DNA of 64,000 nt, taken from contig NZ_WKJH01000021.1 in the NCBI RefSeq assembly GCF_009674825.1, positions 221,044 through 285,043 of the forward strand. Direction: 5' to 3'. The first letter of the stretch is position 1. Each line of letters begins with the position of its first letter. Source of the DNA: Maribacter luteus (GTDB lineage: Bacteria; Bacteroidota; Bacteroidia; Flavobacteriales; Flavobacteriaceae). This document shows, piece after piece, positions 24,417 through 32,961 of the stretch. Position numbers and translations under genes: made by a program. Under the pieces are notes generated by a model. It saw only the letters and a list, made by a program, of their open reading frames with translations. It made no database searches and was not told the DNA's origin.

Positions 24417-25538
24417 ATGAAGGAAGACTATTACGAAATACTTGGCATAAGTAAAAATGCCACGGCTGCAGAAATTAAGAAGGCATATCGGAAAAAGGCC
24501 TTGGAACACCATCCCGATAAAAACCCAGGGGATGCCAAGGCAGAGGAACTTTTTAAAAAATCGGCAGAAGCCTACGAGGTACTTAGTAACCCGGATAAAA
24601 AAGCACGGTATGACCAATATGGGCATGCAGCTTTTGATGGTGCTGGCGGTTTTGGCGGCGGCGGAATGAACATGGATGACATCTTCAGTCAATTTGGGGA
24701 TATCTTCGGTGGGGCATTTGGCGGCGGTTTCGGTGGTGGTTTTGGCGGTTTTGGCGGTGGAGGCCAAAGACGTGTTAAAGGGAGCAACCTCAGGATAAGG
24801 GTTAAATTGACCTTGGAAGAAGTGGCTAATGGTGTCGAGAAAAAAGTCAAGGTAAGGCGTAAAATGCAAGCACCTGGTGTTACGTATAAAACCTGTAGTA
24901 CCTGTGGGGGGCATGGGCAAGTAACCAAAATCACCAATACCATACTCGGAAGAATGCAGACCGCGGTCGCATGTTCTACATGCGGCGGAAGTGGTCAGGT
25001 AATAGATAATAGGCCAAGTAATGCCGATGGTCAAGGACTTGTTGTCAAAGAAGAGACCGTATCGATAAAAATTCCGGCAGGGGTAGAAGATGGCATGCAA
25101 TTAAAGGTTCCTGGAAAAGGGAACGAAGCGCCAGGAAACGGAATTCCGGGAGATCTTTTAGTGGCCATAGAAACCCAAGACCATGAAACCCTTAAAAGGG
25201 AAGGTGATAATCTTCACTACGATCTTTATGTAAGTTTTCCTGAGGCTGTTTTAGGAACATCCAAAGAAATAGATGCGGTAGGTGGTAAGGTGCGTATAAA
25301 ATTGGAACCGGGTATACAATCGGGCAAGATATTGCGATTAAGGGGAAAAGGTATTTCCAGTATAAACGGTTATGGTAGTGGGGATCTTTTGGTACATGTC
25401 AACGTATGGACCCCTAAAGAACTCAATAAAGAACAAAAGGAGTTTTTTGAACGTATGGACGGAGCTGACAATTTTGTTCCGAAACCGGAAAAATCAGATA
25501 AATCCTTCTTTGAAAAAGTAAAAGATATGTTCTCTTAA
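24417..25538 (+). CDS. dnaJ: Chaperone DnaJ with reduced zinc-finger region
   Basis: A 373-residue Hsp40. The J domain (residues 1-68) has the HPD motif in [13 protein letters not shown] very Gly/Phe-rich linker follows ([11 protein letters not shown] type, residues ~80-118). The zinc region keeps only two CxxCxGxG units ([11 protein letters not shown] and [11 protein letters not shown]), where enteric DnaJ has four, giving one likely Zn site. The C-terminal substrate domains (VKIPAG-like, GDLLV repeats) are intact. Bacteroidota DnaJ often shows this reduced form. Sits 9 bases after grpE. Confidence 0.97.
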   Translation: MKEDYYEILGISKNATAAEIKKAYRKKALEHHPDKNPGDAKAEELFKKSAEAYEVLSNPDKKARYDQYGHAAFDGAGGFGGGGMNMDDIFSQFGDIFGGAFGGGFGGGFGGFGGGGQRRVKGSNLRIRVKLTLEEVANGVEKKVKVRRKMQAPGVTYKTCSTCGGHGQVTKITNTILGRMQTAVACSTCGGSGQVIDNRPSNADGQGLVVKEETVSIKIPAGVEDGMQLKVPGKGNEAPGNGIPGDLLVAIETQDHETLKREGDNLHYDLYVSFPEAVLGTSKEIDAVGGKVRIKLEPGIQSGKILRLRGKGISSINGYGSGDLLVHVNVWTPKELNKEQKEFFERMDGADNFVPKPEKSDKSFFEKVKDMFS

Positions 25539-25569
25539 GGATATTGATTCGAGTATAAAATAAAAAACG

Positions 25570-25577
25570 TATATTTG
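25570..25577 (+). promoter_or_regulatory. Putative -7 element TATATTTG after dnaJ
   Basis: An exact -7 match 31 bases after the dnaJ stop with no protein gene downstream before a terminator; it may drive a small RNA. Confidence 0.4.
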
Positions 25578-25581
25578 ATTC

Positions 25582-25666
25582 AATATTGGATTACCAATAT
25601 TAATTTTCTTTTTCATAGCAATTTTTTTCCCATCCTTGATTTTATCAAGGGTGGGTTTTGTTTTTT
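25582..25666 (+). ncRNA. Candidate small RNA between dnaJ and the ABC operon
   Basis: About 85 bases. A perfect 8-bp hairpin AATATTGG-atta-CCAATATT (25582-25601) follows the -7 box, then an AT-rich linker, then the 12-bp terminator hairpin with T tract. No ORF fits. It may instead be just the 3' UTR of dnaJ; the promoter-like box is the only reason to propose an RNA gene. Confidence 0.3.
25629..25666 (+). terminator. Intrinsic terminator after dnaJ
   Basis: CCCATCCTTGAT pairs with ATCAAGGGTGGG (12 bp, one G-T pair) around TTT, followed by TTTTGTTTTTT. Confidence 0.85.
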
Positions 25667-25681
25667 GGTCAGGTTTCAAGT

Positions 25682-25816
25682 TTAAACCAATTCCTTCCCA
25701 AAGGTATTTTCGATGCGGTGTCGGGGGCGTTTTTGTGCTACGATGTAGGTAGGGCCGAAGCTATCTGCCCCATCATTTTCGTTTTGAACGGCCCATGGTT
25801 TCAATTTGTACTTCAA
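25682..25816 (-). CDS. Possible 44-residue hydrophilic small protein
   Basis: A TTG-started ORF of 44 codons on the minus strand, convergent with dnaJ. The product is hydrophilic and balanced (KLKPWAVQNENDGADSFGP ... FGKELV) and the DNA is richer in G+C than neighbouring intergenic sequence, as coding DNA is here. The overlapping plus-strand frame gives a Cys- and Phe-rich string typical of antisense. No other start is available; no family is recognised. The remaining gap to 25962 shows nothing else clear. Confidence 0.4.
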   Translation of the reverse strand: MKYKLKPWAVQNENDGADSFGPTYIVAQKRPRHRIENTFGKELV

Positions 25817-25962
25817 TCTGTTTTGTTTGATTGGGTTACCTTATGTTCAGGTTAAAGAACAATGTAGACTTTAATGCAATTACAAGCGAGTTATTGTTAG
25901 TATAATCTTAATTTAAGAAGTGTCTTTTAAACCAATTCTATATCTTTGGCAAAATTGCTTTC

Positions 25963-26898
25963 ATGGATAACATTTTGGTCACTAAGGAGGTTACCAAACA
26001 ATACGGGAAACATACAGCTTTGAACGGTGTTTCCTTGGAAATACCTAAGAACAGTATCTATGGTCTTTTGGGGCCTAACGGTGCTGGTAAAACTACCTTG
26101 ATCCGTATAATCAACCAAATTACCTATCCCGATAAAGGAGAGGTGTATTTTGATGGGGAACTTTTAAAACCCAAGCATATTTCACTTATAGGTTACCTTC
26201 CGGAAGAAAGGGGTTTGTATAAGGGGATGAAAGTGGGTGAGCAGGCTTTGTATTTGGCACAATTAAAAGGTTTGGGTAAAGCAGAAGCCAAAAAGCGTTT
26301 GAAGTTTTGGTTCGATAAGTTTGATATCGGTGATTGGTGGAACAAGAAGGTACAGGAATTGTCAAAGGGAATGGCCCAAAAGATACAGTTCATAGTTACC
26401 ATACTGCATGAACCCAAATTACTTATATTTGATGAGCCCTTTAGTGGTTTTGATCCAATTAATGCCAACATTATCAAGGATGAGATCATTCAATTGAAAG
26501 AAAATGGCACATCTATAATTTTTTCTACCCACCGAATGGAGTCGGTCGAGGAATTATGTGAGTACATTGCTTTGATACATCAGTCCGAAAAGATACTCGA
26601 TGGTAAATTATCCGATATTAAAAAAGCATATAAGAACAATATGTTCAAAGTAGGTCTCCATGCCCAGGATGTAAATGCGTTATTGAACGTAATTTCCAAT
26701 AAGTTCAATATTTTGGAACCCGTTATAGATCCATTGGAAAACCAGTTGGATTTTACCATCCAAATTCCCATTGAGGATTCTAGGGACTTTTTGGCCTATT
26801 TGGCCAGCCAGTCGAATATTTATCAATTTAGTGAGATTATTCCTTCTGCGAACGAAATATTTATTCAATCCATTCAAGATAAAGATGCAAATGAATAA
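25963..26898 (+). CDS. ABC transporter ATP-binding protein (ABC-2 type, NatA-like)
   Basis: A 311-residue ATPase. Walker A is GLLGPNGAGKTTL, the signature region LSKGMAQK, Walker B LLIFDEPFSGFDP and the switch His is in IIFSTHRMES. Residues ~225-305 form the DUF4162-like C-terminal domain of NatA/CcmA-type exporters. The next gene, the permease, overlaps it by 8 bases. It begins a five-gene plus-strand operon running to 31192. Confidence 0.96.
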   Translation: MDNILVTKEVTKQYGKHTALNGVSLEIPKNSIYGLLGPNGAGKTTLIRIINQITYPDKGEVYFDGELLKPKHISLIGYLPEERGLYKGMKVGEQALYLAQLKGLGKAEAKKRLKFWFDKFDIGDWWNKKVQELSKGMAQKIQFIVTILHEPKLLIFDEPFSGFDPINANIIKDEIIQLKENGTSIIFSTHRMESVEELCEYIALIHQSEKILDGKLSDIKKAYKNNMFKVGLHAQDVNALLNVISNKFNILEPVIDPLENQLDFTIQIPIEDSRDFLAYLASQSNIYQFSEIIPSANEIFIQSIQDKDANE

Positions 26899-28228
26899 AT
26901 TGCCCATTATTATCAAGAGGGAATATTTGGCGAAGGTTCGTAATAAATCCTTCGTCATCATGACTTTTCTAAGTCCAATATTAATGGTCGGCATGATCGT
27001 GCTTATAGCTTATTTGACCAAAATAAACGATAATGAAAAGCGTATAATCGGCATTTTCAACGAAAGTGATTACTTCTCTAATGATTTTAACACAACAGAG
27101 AGTACTTCTTATGTTCATTTTAAAGATGTGACTTTACAGTTAGCTAAAGATTCTACCGCCAAAATGGGGTATTACGGTCTTTTGCATATACCTCATGAAG
27201 ATGAGTTGGAGAAAGTTGCGGACCATTCTTATTTTTACACGAAAGAAGCGCCGAGTACTTCTGTCCTTGATAAGCTAGAAGATGTTTTTCAAGCAAGACT
27301 CAGGGAAAGAAGATTGCAGAATATGGGGGTTTCTTCCAAGGAGTTTGCGATGATGGATAAGCGGTATGAGATAAATACCGAAACTTTCGGAGGGGAGCAA
27401 AATCTAAAGGGTATAAACGAGATCAAAGCGATAATCGGTGGTGGGTTCGGTTATTTGATCATGATGTTCATCATTATCTATGGTGGTTTCGTAATGCGTA
27501 GTGTCATCGAGGAAAAGACCAGTAGAATAATTGAAGTTATCATTTCCTCGGTAAAGCCCTTTCAATTGATGATGGGCAAGATAATCGGTACTTCCTTGGC
27601 AGGGATTACCCAATTCGCTATATGGATCGTTTCTGCCTCAATACTTTTGATGATAGCCTTTGCTATTTTTGATATTGATCCGGCTACTTTGGGCGATGGT
27701 GCCAACGTTCCGGGTATTGCAGGTAATATGGCATCGCCCGTACCTACGCCAAATCAGACCATTCAGGCATATGCGCAGGAGCTTTACAAGATTCCATGGG
27801 CCATGTTGATTTGTTTTTTTGTTGTTTATTTTATACTTGGTTATTTGATTTACAGTTCAATTTATGCGGCTATAGGTGCGGCTGTGGATAATGAGACCGA
27901 TACACAACAGTTTATATTTCCTATTATCCTTCCGCTTATGTTGGCTATTTACGTCGGATTCTTTTCTGTTTTCAGTAATCCGCATGGTCCTATTGCGGTA
28001 GGTTTTTCCTTGTTTCCGTTAACATCACCAATAGTGATGCTAATGCGTTTACCAGGAGGTATAGGTGAAGGTGGCGTTCCTGTATGGGAATTGGTGACAT
28101 CCTTAATTTTATTGATATTGACATTTTTGGGTATCGTTTGGTTTGCGGCAAAAATCTATAGGGTGGGCATTCTTATGTACGGTAAAAAACCAACCTATAA
28201 GGAATTGTTTAAATGGATAAAGTATTGA
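26891..28228 (+). CDS. ABC-2 transporter permease (NatB-like)
   Basis: 445 residues from ATG 26891; the frame is open further upstream over the ATPase gene, but MNKLPIIIKREYLAKVRNKSF is the normal start of this family (ATG 26885 also possible). TM1 near residue 25, a large extracytoplasmic domain to ~residue 180, then five or six C-terminal spans (e.g. YLIMMFIIIYGGFVMRSVIEEKTSRIIEVIISSVKP with the conserved ExxRIxE motif). It pairs with the preceding ATPase, probably exporting sodium or a toxic compound. Confidence 0.93.
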   Translation: MNKLPIIIKREYLAKVRNKSFVIMTFLSPILMVGMIVLIAYLTKINDNEKRIIGIFNESDYFSNDFNTTESTSYVHFKDVTLQLAKDSTAKMGYYGLLHIPHEDELEKVADHSYFYTKEAPSTSVLDKLEDVFQARLRERRLQNMGVSSKEFAMMDKRYEINTETFGGEQNLKGINEIKAIIGGGFGYLIMMFIIIYGGFVMRSVIEEKTSRIIEVIISSVKPFQLMMGKIIGTSLAGITQFAIWIVSASILLMIAFAIFDIDPATLGDGANVPGIAGNMASPVPTPNQTIQAYAQELYKIPWAMLICFFVVYFILGYLIYSSIYAAIGAAVDNETDTQQFIFPIILPLMLAIYVGFFSVFSNPHGPIAVGFSLFPLTSPIVMLMRLPGGIGEGGVPVWELVTSLILLILTFLGIVWFAAKIYRVGILMYGKKPTYKELFKWIKY

Positions 28229-28231
28229 TGT

Positions 28232-29128
28232 ATGGTACAGGATGATTCCGGTAAATTGGAAGAGATTATAAAAGAAGATGTCTGGGGTTCTATCCAGGAT
28301 ATTCTTAACTGGGGAATCCATATAGGCACAGGTGATAAATCATTGAACATAACCGTTGGGTTGTTGATAATGATAACGGTAGCATTCATTGCAACGACTT
28401 TTGTGTTAAAATGGATTCGGCAGATCATTACCCATAAAATGGTCCAGGAAGATAAACTTAAGTTTGTCAGTATTTTCAAGTTTATTAAGTATGCGGCCTA
28501 TTTAGTAGTGATTTTGATAACGCTGAGTATGGCGGGTATCGATATTACCATTTTGATTACGGCCTCTGCCGCACTCTTTGTTGGTTTAGGCTTGGCCTTG
28601 CAAGAACTCTTCCAGGATATCATTGGGGGTGTATTCATAATTATTGATAAATCGTTGAGTGTTGGCGATATTATAGAGGTAGAAGGTAAGGTAGGAAAGG
28701 TCTTTGAGATAAAACTACGTACCACTAGGGCCATAACAAGGGATGATAAGGTCATTATTATCCCCAACCATAAGTTCATAAGTGATACGATCTTCAACTA
28801 TACGCAAAACCACAAAACAACTAGGGAAAAGGTTAATATCGGTGTTGCTTATGGTAGTGATGTAAATTTGGTCACTAAAATCTTAGAGGAAATAGCACAA
28901 AAACAAAGAGGCATTCTTAAGAACCCGAAACCGTTTATCATTTTCGAAGACTTTGGTGATTCGGCCCTAATGTTCAGTATTAACTATTATACCAATGACA
29001 GTTTTACCGATATGAGGATAAAGAGTGAGATGCGCTATTCAATAGACGCAAAATTTAGACAGCACAATATATCCATACCATTTCCCCAAAGAGATGTACA
29101 TATCTTTCAACACCCGGATAATAAATGA
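28232..29128 (+). CDS. Mechanosensitive ion channel, MscS family
   Basis: A 298-residue channel. Three membrane spans (residues ~45-65, ~88-108, ~111-135) end in the pore helix and beta-domain region GLGLALQELFQDIIGG, VGDIIEVEGKVGKVFEIKLRTTRAITRDDKVIIIPN, the MscS core. It begins 3 bases after the permease stop. It should open on membrane tension and release solutes in hypo-osmotic shock. Gene order with an ABC exporter and a response regulator suggests an envelope-stress operon. Confidence 0.95.
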   Translation: MVQDDSGKLEEIIKEDVWGSIQDILNWGIHIGTGDKSLNITVGLLIMITVAFIATTFVLKWIRQIITHKMVQEDKLKFVSIFKFIKYAAYLVVILITLSMAGIDITILITASAALFVGLGLALQELFQDIIGGVFIIIDKSLSVGDIIEVEGKVGKVFEIKLRTTRAITRDDKVIIIPNHKFISDTIFNYTQNHKTTREKVNIGVAYGSDVNLVTKILEEIAQKQRGILKNPKPFIIFEDFGDSALMFSINYYTNDSFTDMRIKSEMRYSIDAKFRQHNISIPFPQRDVHIFQHPDNK

Positions 29129-30015
29129 AAGAGCACGGATTAAGTTTGGTCACTATACTGGTCTTTGCCTTAATTTTAGGGAGATGTGGTTCTACAATAC
29201 AGGCCCAATCACCCGATATTTTCAGGTTGGAGTATATGATCATGCCCAAGAATAATGCAGATGCCCAACTTTCAAGATATAAATTGGTTGTAAACGTACC
29301 GTTCAAGGTGCGGGAATCGGATAATTTCATACTTGGCGCAGAATATAATTATTTGGCCTATAAACTGGGAAGTAACGAGTATTTTGATAGTGCTGGGCTA
29401 GAGAGCCTTCATGTGGTCGACTTAAATATGGCCTATGTGTATAAGCGCAATGAAGATTGGAGGTATATCGGGGTTTTGACCCCTAGATTGTCTTCAACCT
29501 TGACCAACCCACTTGAAAATGGGGATGTTGCGATCAATGTAACGGTCGGGGCCTTTAAGGAGAGGCAGAATATAGATAAGCCCATGCGCTTAGTCGTAGG
29601 AATTGCGTATAATTCAACGGTTTCGTTGCGAATACCTTTGCCTTTTGTGTATTACGAAAAAAGATTCCACCCTAATTGGTCCTATGTAGTCGGTCTGCCT
29701 AAAACGGGGTTTAAATATCATATAGATAATAATCATTTAATTCAGACAGAATTTATATTGGATGGCTATTTCGTAAACCTTCAAAATAATATCATTCTTC
29801 CGAATACCGGCTTTGCAGCTTCAATATCTTCATCGGCTGCATTGTTAACTATAGGGTATCAATATAACATATCAAAAATTATGTCGTTCTACGGTTATAT
29901 CGGTCATACGGTTTTTCAGGACGGGGTCTTACGGGATGAGGATAGAAATGATATTTTTACATTGAATGATGAGCCTAGTCTGTATTTCAGGACCGGATTT
30001 AGAATAGGAATTTAA
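29125..30015 (+). CDS. DUF6268 outer-membrane beta-barrel protein
   Basis: A 296-residue exported protein whose start overlaps the MscS stop (ATGA). A signal peptide ends near STIQAQ. The mature protein is a barrel with regular aromatic strands (FILGAEYNYLAYKL, SYVVGLPKTGFKYHID, TIGYQYNISKIMSFYGYIGHTVF) and a final RTGFRIGI strand, as in DUF6268. Function unknown. It is the fourth gene of the ABC-MscS operon, 13 bases before the response regulator. Confidence 0.85.
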   Translation: MKEHGLSLVTILVFALILGRCGSTIQAQSPDIFRLEYMIMPKNNADAQLSRYKLVVNVPFKVRESDNFILGAEYNYLAYKLGSNEYFDSAGLESLHVVDLNMAYVYKRNEDWRYIGVLTPRLSSTLTNPLENGDVAINVTVGAFKERQNIDKPMRLVVGIAYNSTVSLRIPLPFVYYEKRFHPNWSYVVGLPKTGFKYHIDNNHLIQTEFILDGYFVNLQNNIILPNTGFAASISSSAALLTIGYQYNISKIMSFYGYIGHTVFQDGVLRDEDRNDIFTLNDEPSLYFRTGFRIGI

Positions 30016-30028
30016 AAAGAATTGCAAT

Positions 30029-31192
30029 ATGTCAAAGATTTTGGTGGTAGAAGACGAATCGGCTATACGAAGGGTATTGGTTAAAATACTTTCAGAGGAG
30101 AACGATTCTTATCAAGTGGAAGAAGCTGAAGATGGGTTAAAAGGTTTAGAGGCCGTTAAGAACAATGATTATGATTTGGTCTTATGTGATATAAAAATGC
30201 CGAAAATGGATGGTGTTGAGGTGCTTGAGGCCGCTCGTAAAATCAAACCTGAGATTCCTTTTATCATGATATCAGGGCATGGGGACTTGGACACTGCCGT
30301 AAATACAATGCGCATCGGAGCATTTGACTATATTTCAAAACCACCCGATTTGAACAGGCTTTTGACCACCGTAAGGAATGCCTTGGATAGAAAGGAATTG
30401 GTGGTAGAAAATAAAAAATTAAAGAAAAAGGTTAGTAAGAACTATGAAATGATCGGTGATAGCAAAGAAATAAACGCTATTAAGGAAATCATAGAAAAGG
30501 TGGCGCCTACAGATGCCCGTGTTCTGGTAACGGGTTCAAATGGTACGGGAAAAGAGTTGGTGGCACATTGGATCCACGAGAAAAGCCCAAGAAGTGGGGC
30601 ACCTTTCATTGAGGTGAACTGTGCGGCCATACCCTCCGAATTGATAGAGAGTGAACTTTTTGGTCATGTTAAGGGAGCGTTTACATCAGCTGTTAAGGAT
30701 CGGGCCGGTAAGTTCGAAGCCGCAAATAAAGGAACCATATTTTTAGATGAAATAGGGGATATGAGTCTGTCTGCCCAAGCAAAAGTACTTCGTGCTTTGC
30801 AAGAAAATAAAATTTCGAGGGTAGGTTCGGATAAGGATATAAAAGTTGATGTTAGGGTAATTGCCGCAACCAATAAAGATCTTGCTGAGGAAATAAAGGA
30901 AAATAGATTCAGGGAAGACCTTTATCATCGATTGGCGGTTATCCTGATAAAGGTGCCCGCTCTGAATGATAGAAGGGATGATATTCCCTTGTTGATCAAT
31001 CATTTCGCTGCTAAGATTGCAGGTGAACAGGGTATTTCCCCCAAAGAATTCTCCTCTGGGGCCATAAAACTATTGAAAGGGTACGATTGGACGGGTAACA
31101 TTCGCGAATTGCGCAATGTCGTTGAACGTCTTATTATTTTAGGCGGACAACAAGTGACCGAAGAGGATGTAAGACTTTTTGCAAGTAAATAA
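30029..31192 (+). CDS. Sigma54-type response regulator without DNA-binding domain
   Basis: A 387-residue protein: receiver domain (residues ~1-120, phospho-Asp54 in LVLCDIKMPK) joined to an AAA+ sigma54-interaction domain (~140-370; Walker A GSNGTGKE, Walker B IFLDEIGD). The sigma54 loop reads GAFTSA instead of GAFTGA, and the protein ends RELRNVVERLIILGG.. with no C-terminal Fis-type HTH, about 80 residues shorter than NtrC. It probably acts on sigma54 without binding a fixed enhancer. No sensor kinase is adjacent. It ends the operon begun at 25963. Confidence 0.94.
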   Translation: MSKILVVEDESAIRRVLVKILSEENDSYQVEEAEDGLKGLEAVKNNDYDLVLCDIKMPKMDGVEVLEAARKIKPEIPFIMISGHGDLDTAVNTMRIGAFDYISKPPDLNRLLTTVRNALDRKELVVENKKLKKKVSKNYEMIGDSKEINAIKEIIEKVAPTDARVLVTGSNGTGKELVAHWIHEKSPRSGAPFIEVNCAAIPSELIESELFGHVKGAFTSAVKDRAGKFEAANKGTIFLDEIGDMSLSAQAKVLRALQENKISRVGSDKDIKVDVRVIAATNKDLAEEIKENRFREDLYHRLAVILIKVPALNDRRDDIPLLINHFAAKIAGEQGISPKEFSSGAIKLLKGYDWTGNIRELRNVVERLIILGGQQVTEEDVRLFASK

Positions 31193-31211
31193 ATCGCTTG
31201 TTTATTTGCAA
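31179..31211. terminator. Hairpin covering both convergent stop codons
   Basis: TTGCAAGTAAATAA (31179-31192) pairs with TTGTTTATTTGCAA (31198-31211), 14 bp with two G-T pairs and a 5-base loop. It spans the stop of the response regulator and of the minus-strand gene at 31202. No strong T run, so terminator function is likely but not proven. Confidence 0.5.
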
Positions 31212-31882
31212 GATTCTAACCGTTCCAAGGCTTCTGCCGTAATTTCCTTGGTTTTATAGTTATAATATTTTTTTCCCTCCGAAAGGTTCGGAAGCAATAA
31301 CTGTTGCTCACAATGTAAATAAATATTTTCAGCAAAGGCCCGTGCAGACGCACAATCTACCGATTTTACGATCCTATCAAGTGATTTTCGGTATTTTTCC
31401 AAAGAGGCATCTATTTGTTGTTCCATTTCTTTTTCACTTGGGATCCGCGTCGAAATTTTTTCCGTTTCTGAAATTGTGTTCATGGCCAATAGATCACTCC
31501 CATATTTGCTGGTATGGAACTCGTGTTCCCCTAAGGATTCGATACCGTCGATAATATGTTGTAAGGCCCTCTTTAGTAATATTCGCGTGCTGGTCAAGGA
31601 AGTTGCCTTGGTAGCCAAGATCAAGTCAGATTTACCGTCGGCTATATTGCCATCGGCATAAACACAACCACAATCCTTTAGTTGATTTTTCGATTTTTCA
31701 ATTGAGTTGATGGCTTTATAAGCATAAAACCTGGCTTGGTTGATATCTTTCACATCGATGGATTTCTCTACTTGGGTCTTGGCATAGTTCATATTAGAAC
31801 TTGCATACTCGCAACCCTTGTCTACCATAAAGGAAGAAAACAAAATCAGTGAAACTACTGCGACAAGTGAATAGTTCTTCAT
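31202..31882 (-). CDS. Exported protein of unknown function
   Basis: A 226-residue protein with an N-terminal hydrophobic segment (LVAVVSLILFSSFMVDKG), probably a signal peptide. The mature part is helical and repeats pairs of helices with Tyr, Lys and Cys (CEYASSNMNYAKTQVEKS, NQLKDCGCVYADGN, YRKSLDRIVKSVDCAS), giving about seven Cys. I do not recognise the family. It is convergent with the response regulator, 9 bases apart, and stands alone. Confidence 0.72.
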   Translation of the reverse strand: MKNYSLVAVVSLILFSSFMVDKGCEYASSNMNYAKTQVEKSIDVKDINQARFYAYKAINSIEKSKNQLKDCGCVYADGNIADGKSDLILATKATSLTSTRILLKRALQHIIDGIESLGEHEFHTSKYGSDLLAMNTISETEKISTRIPSEKEMEQQIDASLEKYRKSLDRIVKSVDCASARAFAENIYLHCEQQLLLPNLSEGKKYYNYKTKEITAEALERLESCK

Positions 31883-32082
31883 AAGATAAGCCTTTAGTTC
31901 GTTGTAAAATTTGGGAATAATACAAGTTAAAATTACATGGGAAAAAGCTATTCACCTATTTTTTTCGATAGAACGCAGGAAGTATCCTTTAAGTGGGTCA
32001 AGATGTATCTTTTTTGCAGGTGAATTACCATTTTTTCAGGGATTAAGGTCTTTCAACGATAAAATATTTTTATATTCAGAGC

Positions 32083-32961
32083 ATGAAGAATATTGATATA
32101 AATAGATATAGGGCAGATAAGTCAACAGATTTGGCGGCAATGCCCACAATTGAGGATTTTGGGTCTACCGACAAACAATTGAAAAAGGAAATGGTAAAAG
32201 TTCGGGAAAAACTTGGGGAGTTCCAAGATACCTTATATGCACATGGTAAGTATAGTGTATTGGTTTGTTTGCAAGGAATGGATACTTCGGGAAAGGACAG
32301 CCTTGTGCGTGAAGTGTTCAAGGATTTCAACGTACGTGGCGTGGTAGTTCATAGTTTTAAAGTGCCCACCCCATTGGAACTGAAACATGATTACCTCTGG
32401 CGTCACTATATTGCACTGCCTGCCAAGGGTAAATTCGGGATTTTTAACCGAACGCATTATGAGAATGTTTTGGTAACCCGTGTTCATCCTGAATATATTA
32501 TGGGAGAGCATTTACCGGGAATAGAAAAAGTGTCTGACATTGACCAGCATTTTTGGGATTCAAGATTCGACCAGATCAATAATTTTGAAAAACATCTTGT
32601 AGATAACGGTACCATAATCTTCAAATTTTTTCTTCACTTGTCCAAAGAAGAGCAACGGCAAAGGTTACTTCGTAGGTTGCGTTTAAAGCAAAAGAATTGG
32701 AAATTCTCCCCCGATGACCTCAAAGAAAGAAAATTATGGACAAAATATCAGCAGTGTTATGAAGAGGCCATTCAAAGAACCTCGAAGCCTAAAGCTCCTT
32801 GGTTCGTTATTCCGGCAGATAACAAGAAAGGGGCAAGGTTGATCGTGGCTGAAATTCTTTACCAAGAGTTAAAAAAATACAAAGATATCATTGCACCGGA
32901 ACTCGATGATAAAATAAAAGCTAATTTAGACAACTACAAAAAACAACTGGAAAGCGAATGA
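32083..32961 (+). CDS. ppk2: Polyphosphate kinase 2 family protein
   Basis: A 292-residue PPK2 that moves phosphate between polyphosphate and AMP, ADP or NDPs. Walker A is GMDTSGKDS, Walker B region GIFNRTHYENVLVTRVHPEY, and the lid has SKEEQRQRLLRRL. Length and the GMDTSGKD loop fit class III. It is followed by an overlapping M28 peptidase gene (ATGA), so both may be co-translated. The region upstream (31883-32082) shows no extra gene. Confidence 0.94.
   Translation: MKNIDINRYRADKSTDLAAMPTIEDFGSTDKQLKKEMVKVREKLGEFQDTLYAHGKYSVLVCLQGMDTSGKDSLVREVFKDFNVRGVVVHSFKVPTPLELKHDYLWRHYIALPAKGKFGIFNRTHYENVLVTRVHPEYIMGEHLPGIEKVSDIDQHFWDSRFDQINNFEKHLVDNGTIIFKFFLHLSKEEQRQRLLRRLRLKQKNWKFSPDDLKERKLWTKYQQCYEEAIQRTSKPKAPWFVIPADNKKGARLIVAEILYQELKKYKDIIAPELDDKIKANLDNYKKQLESE

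Noticed and set aside
24411-25100. 229-codon minus-strand frame over dnaJ
   Set aside because: Antisense to the J-domain and glycine-rich region; composition follows from dnaJ codons.
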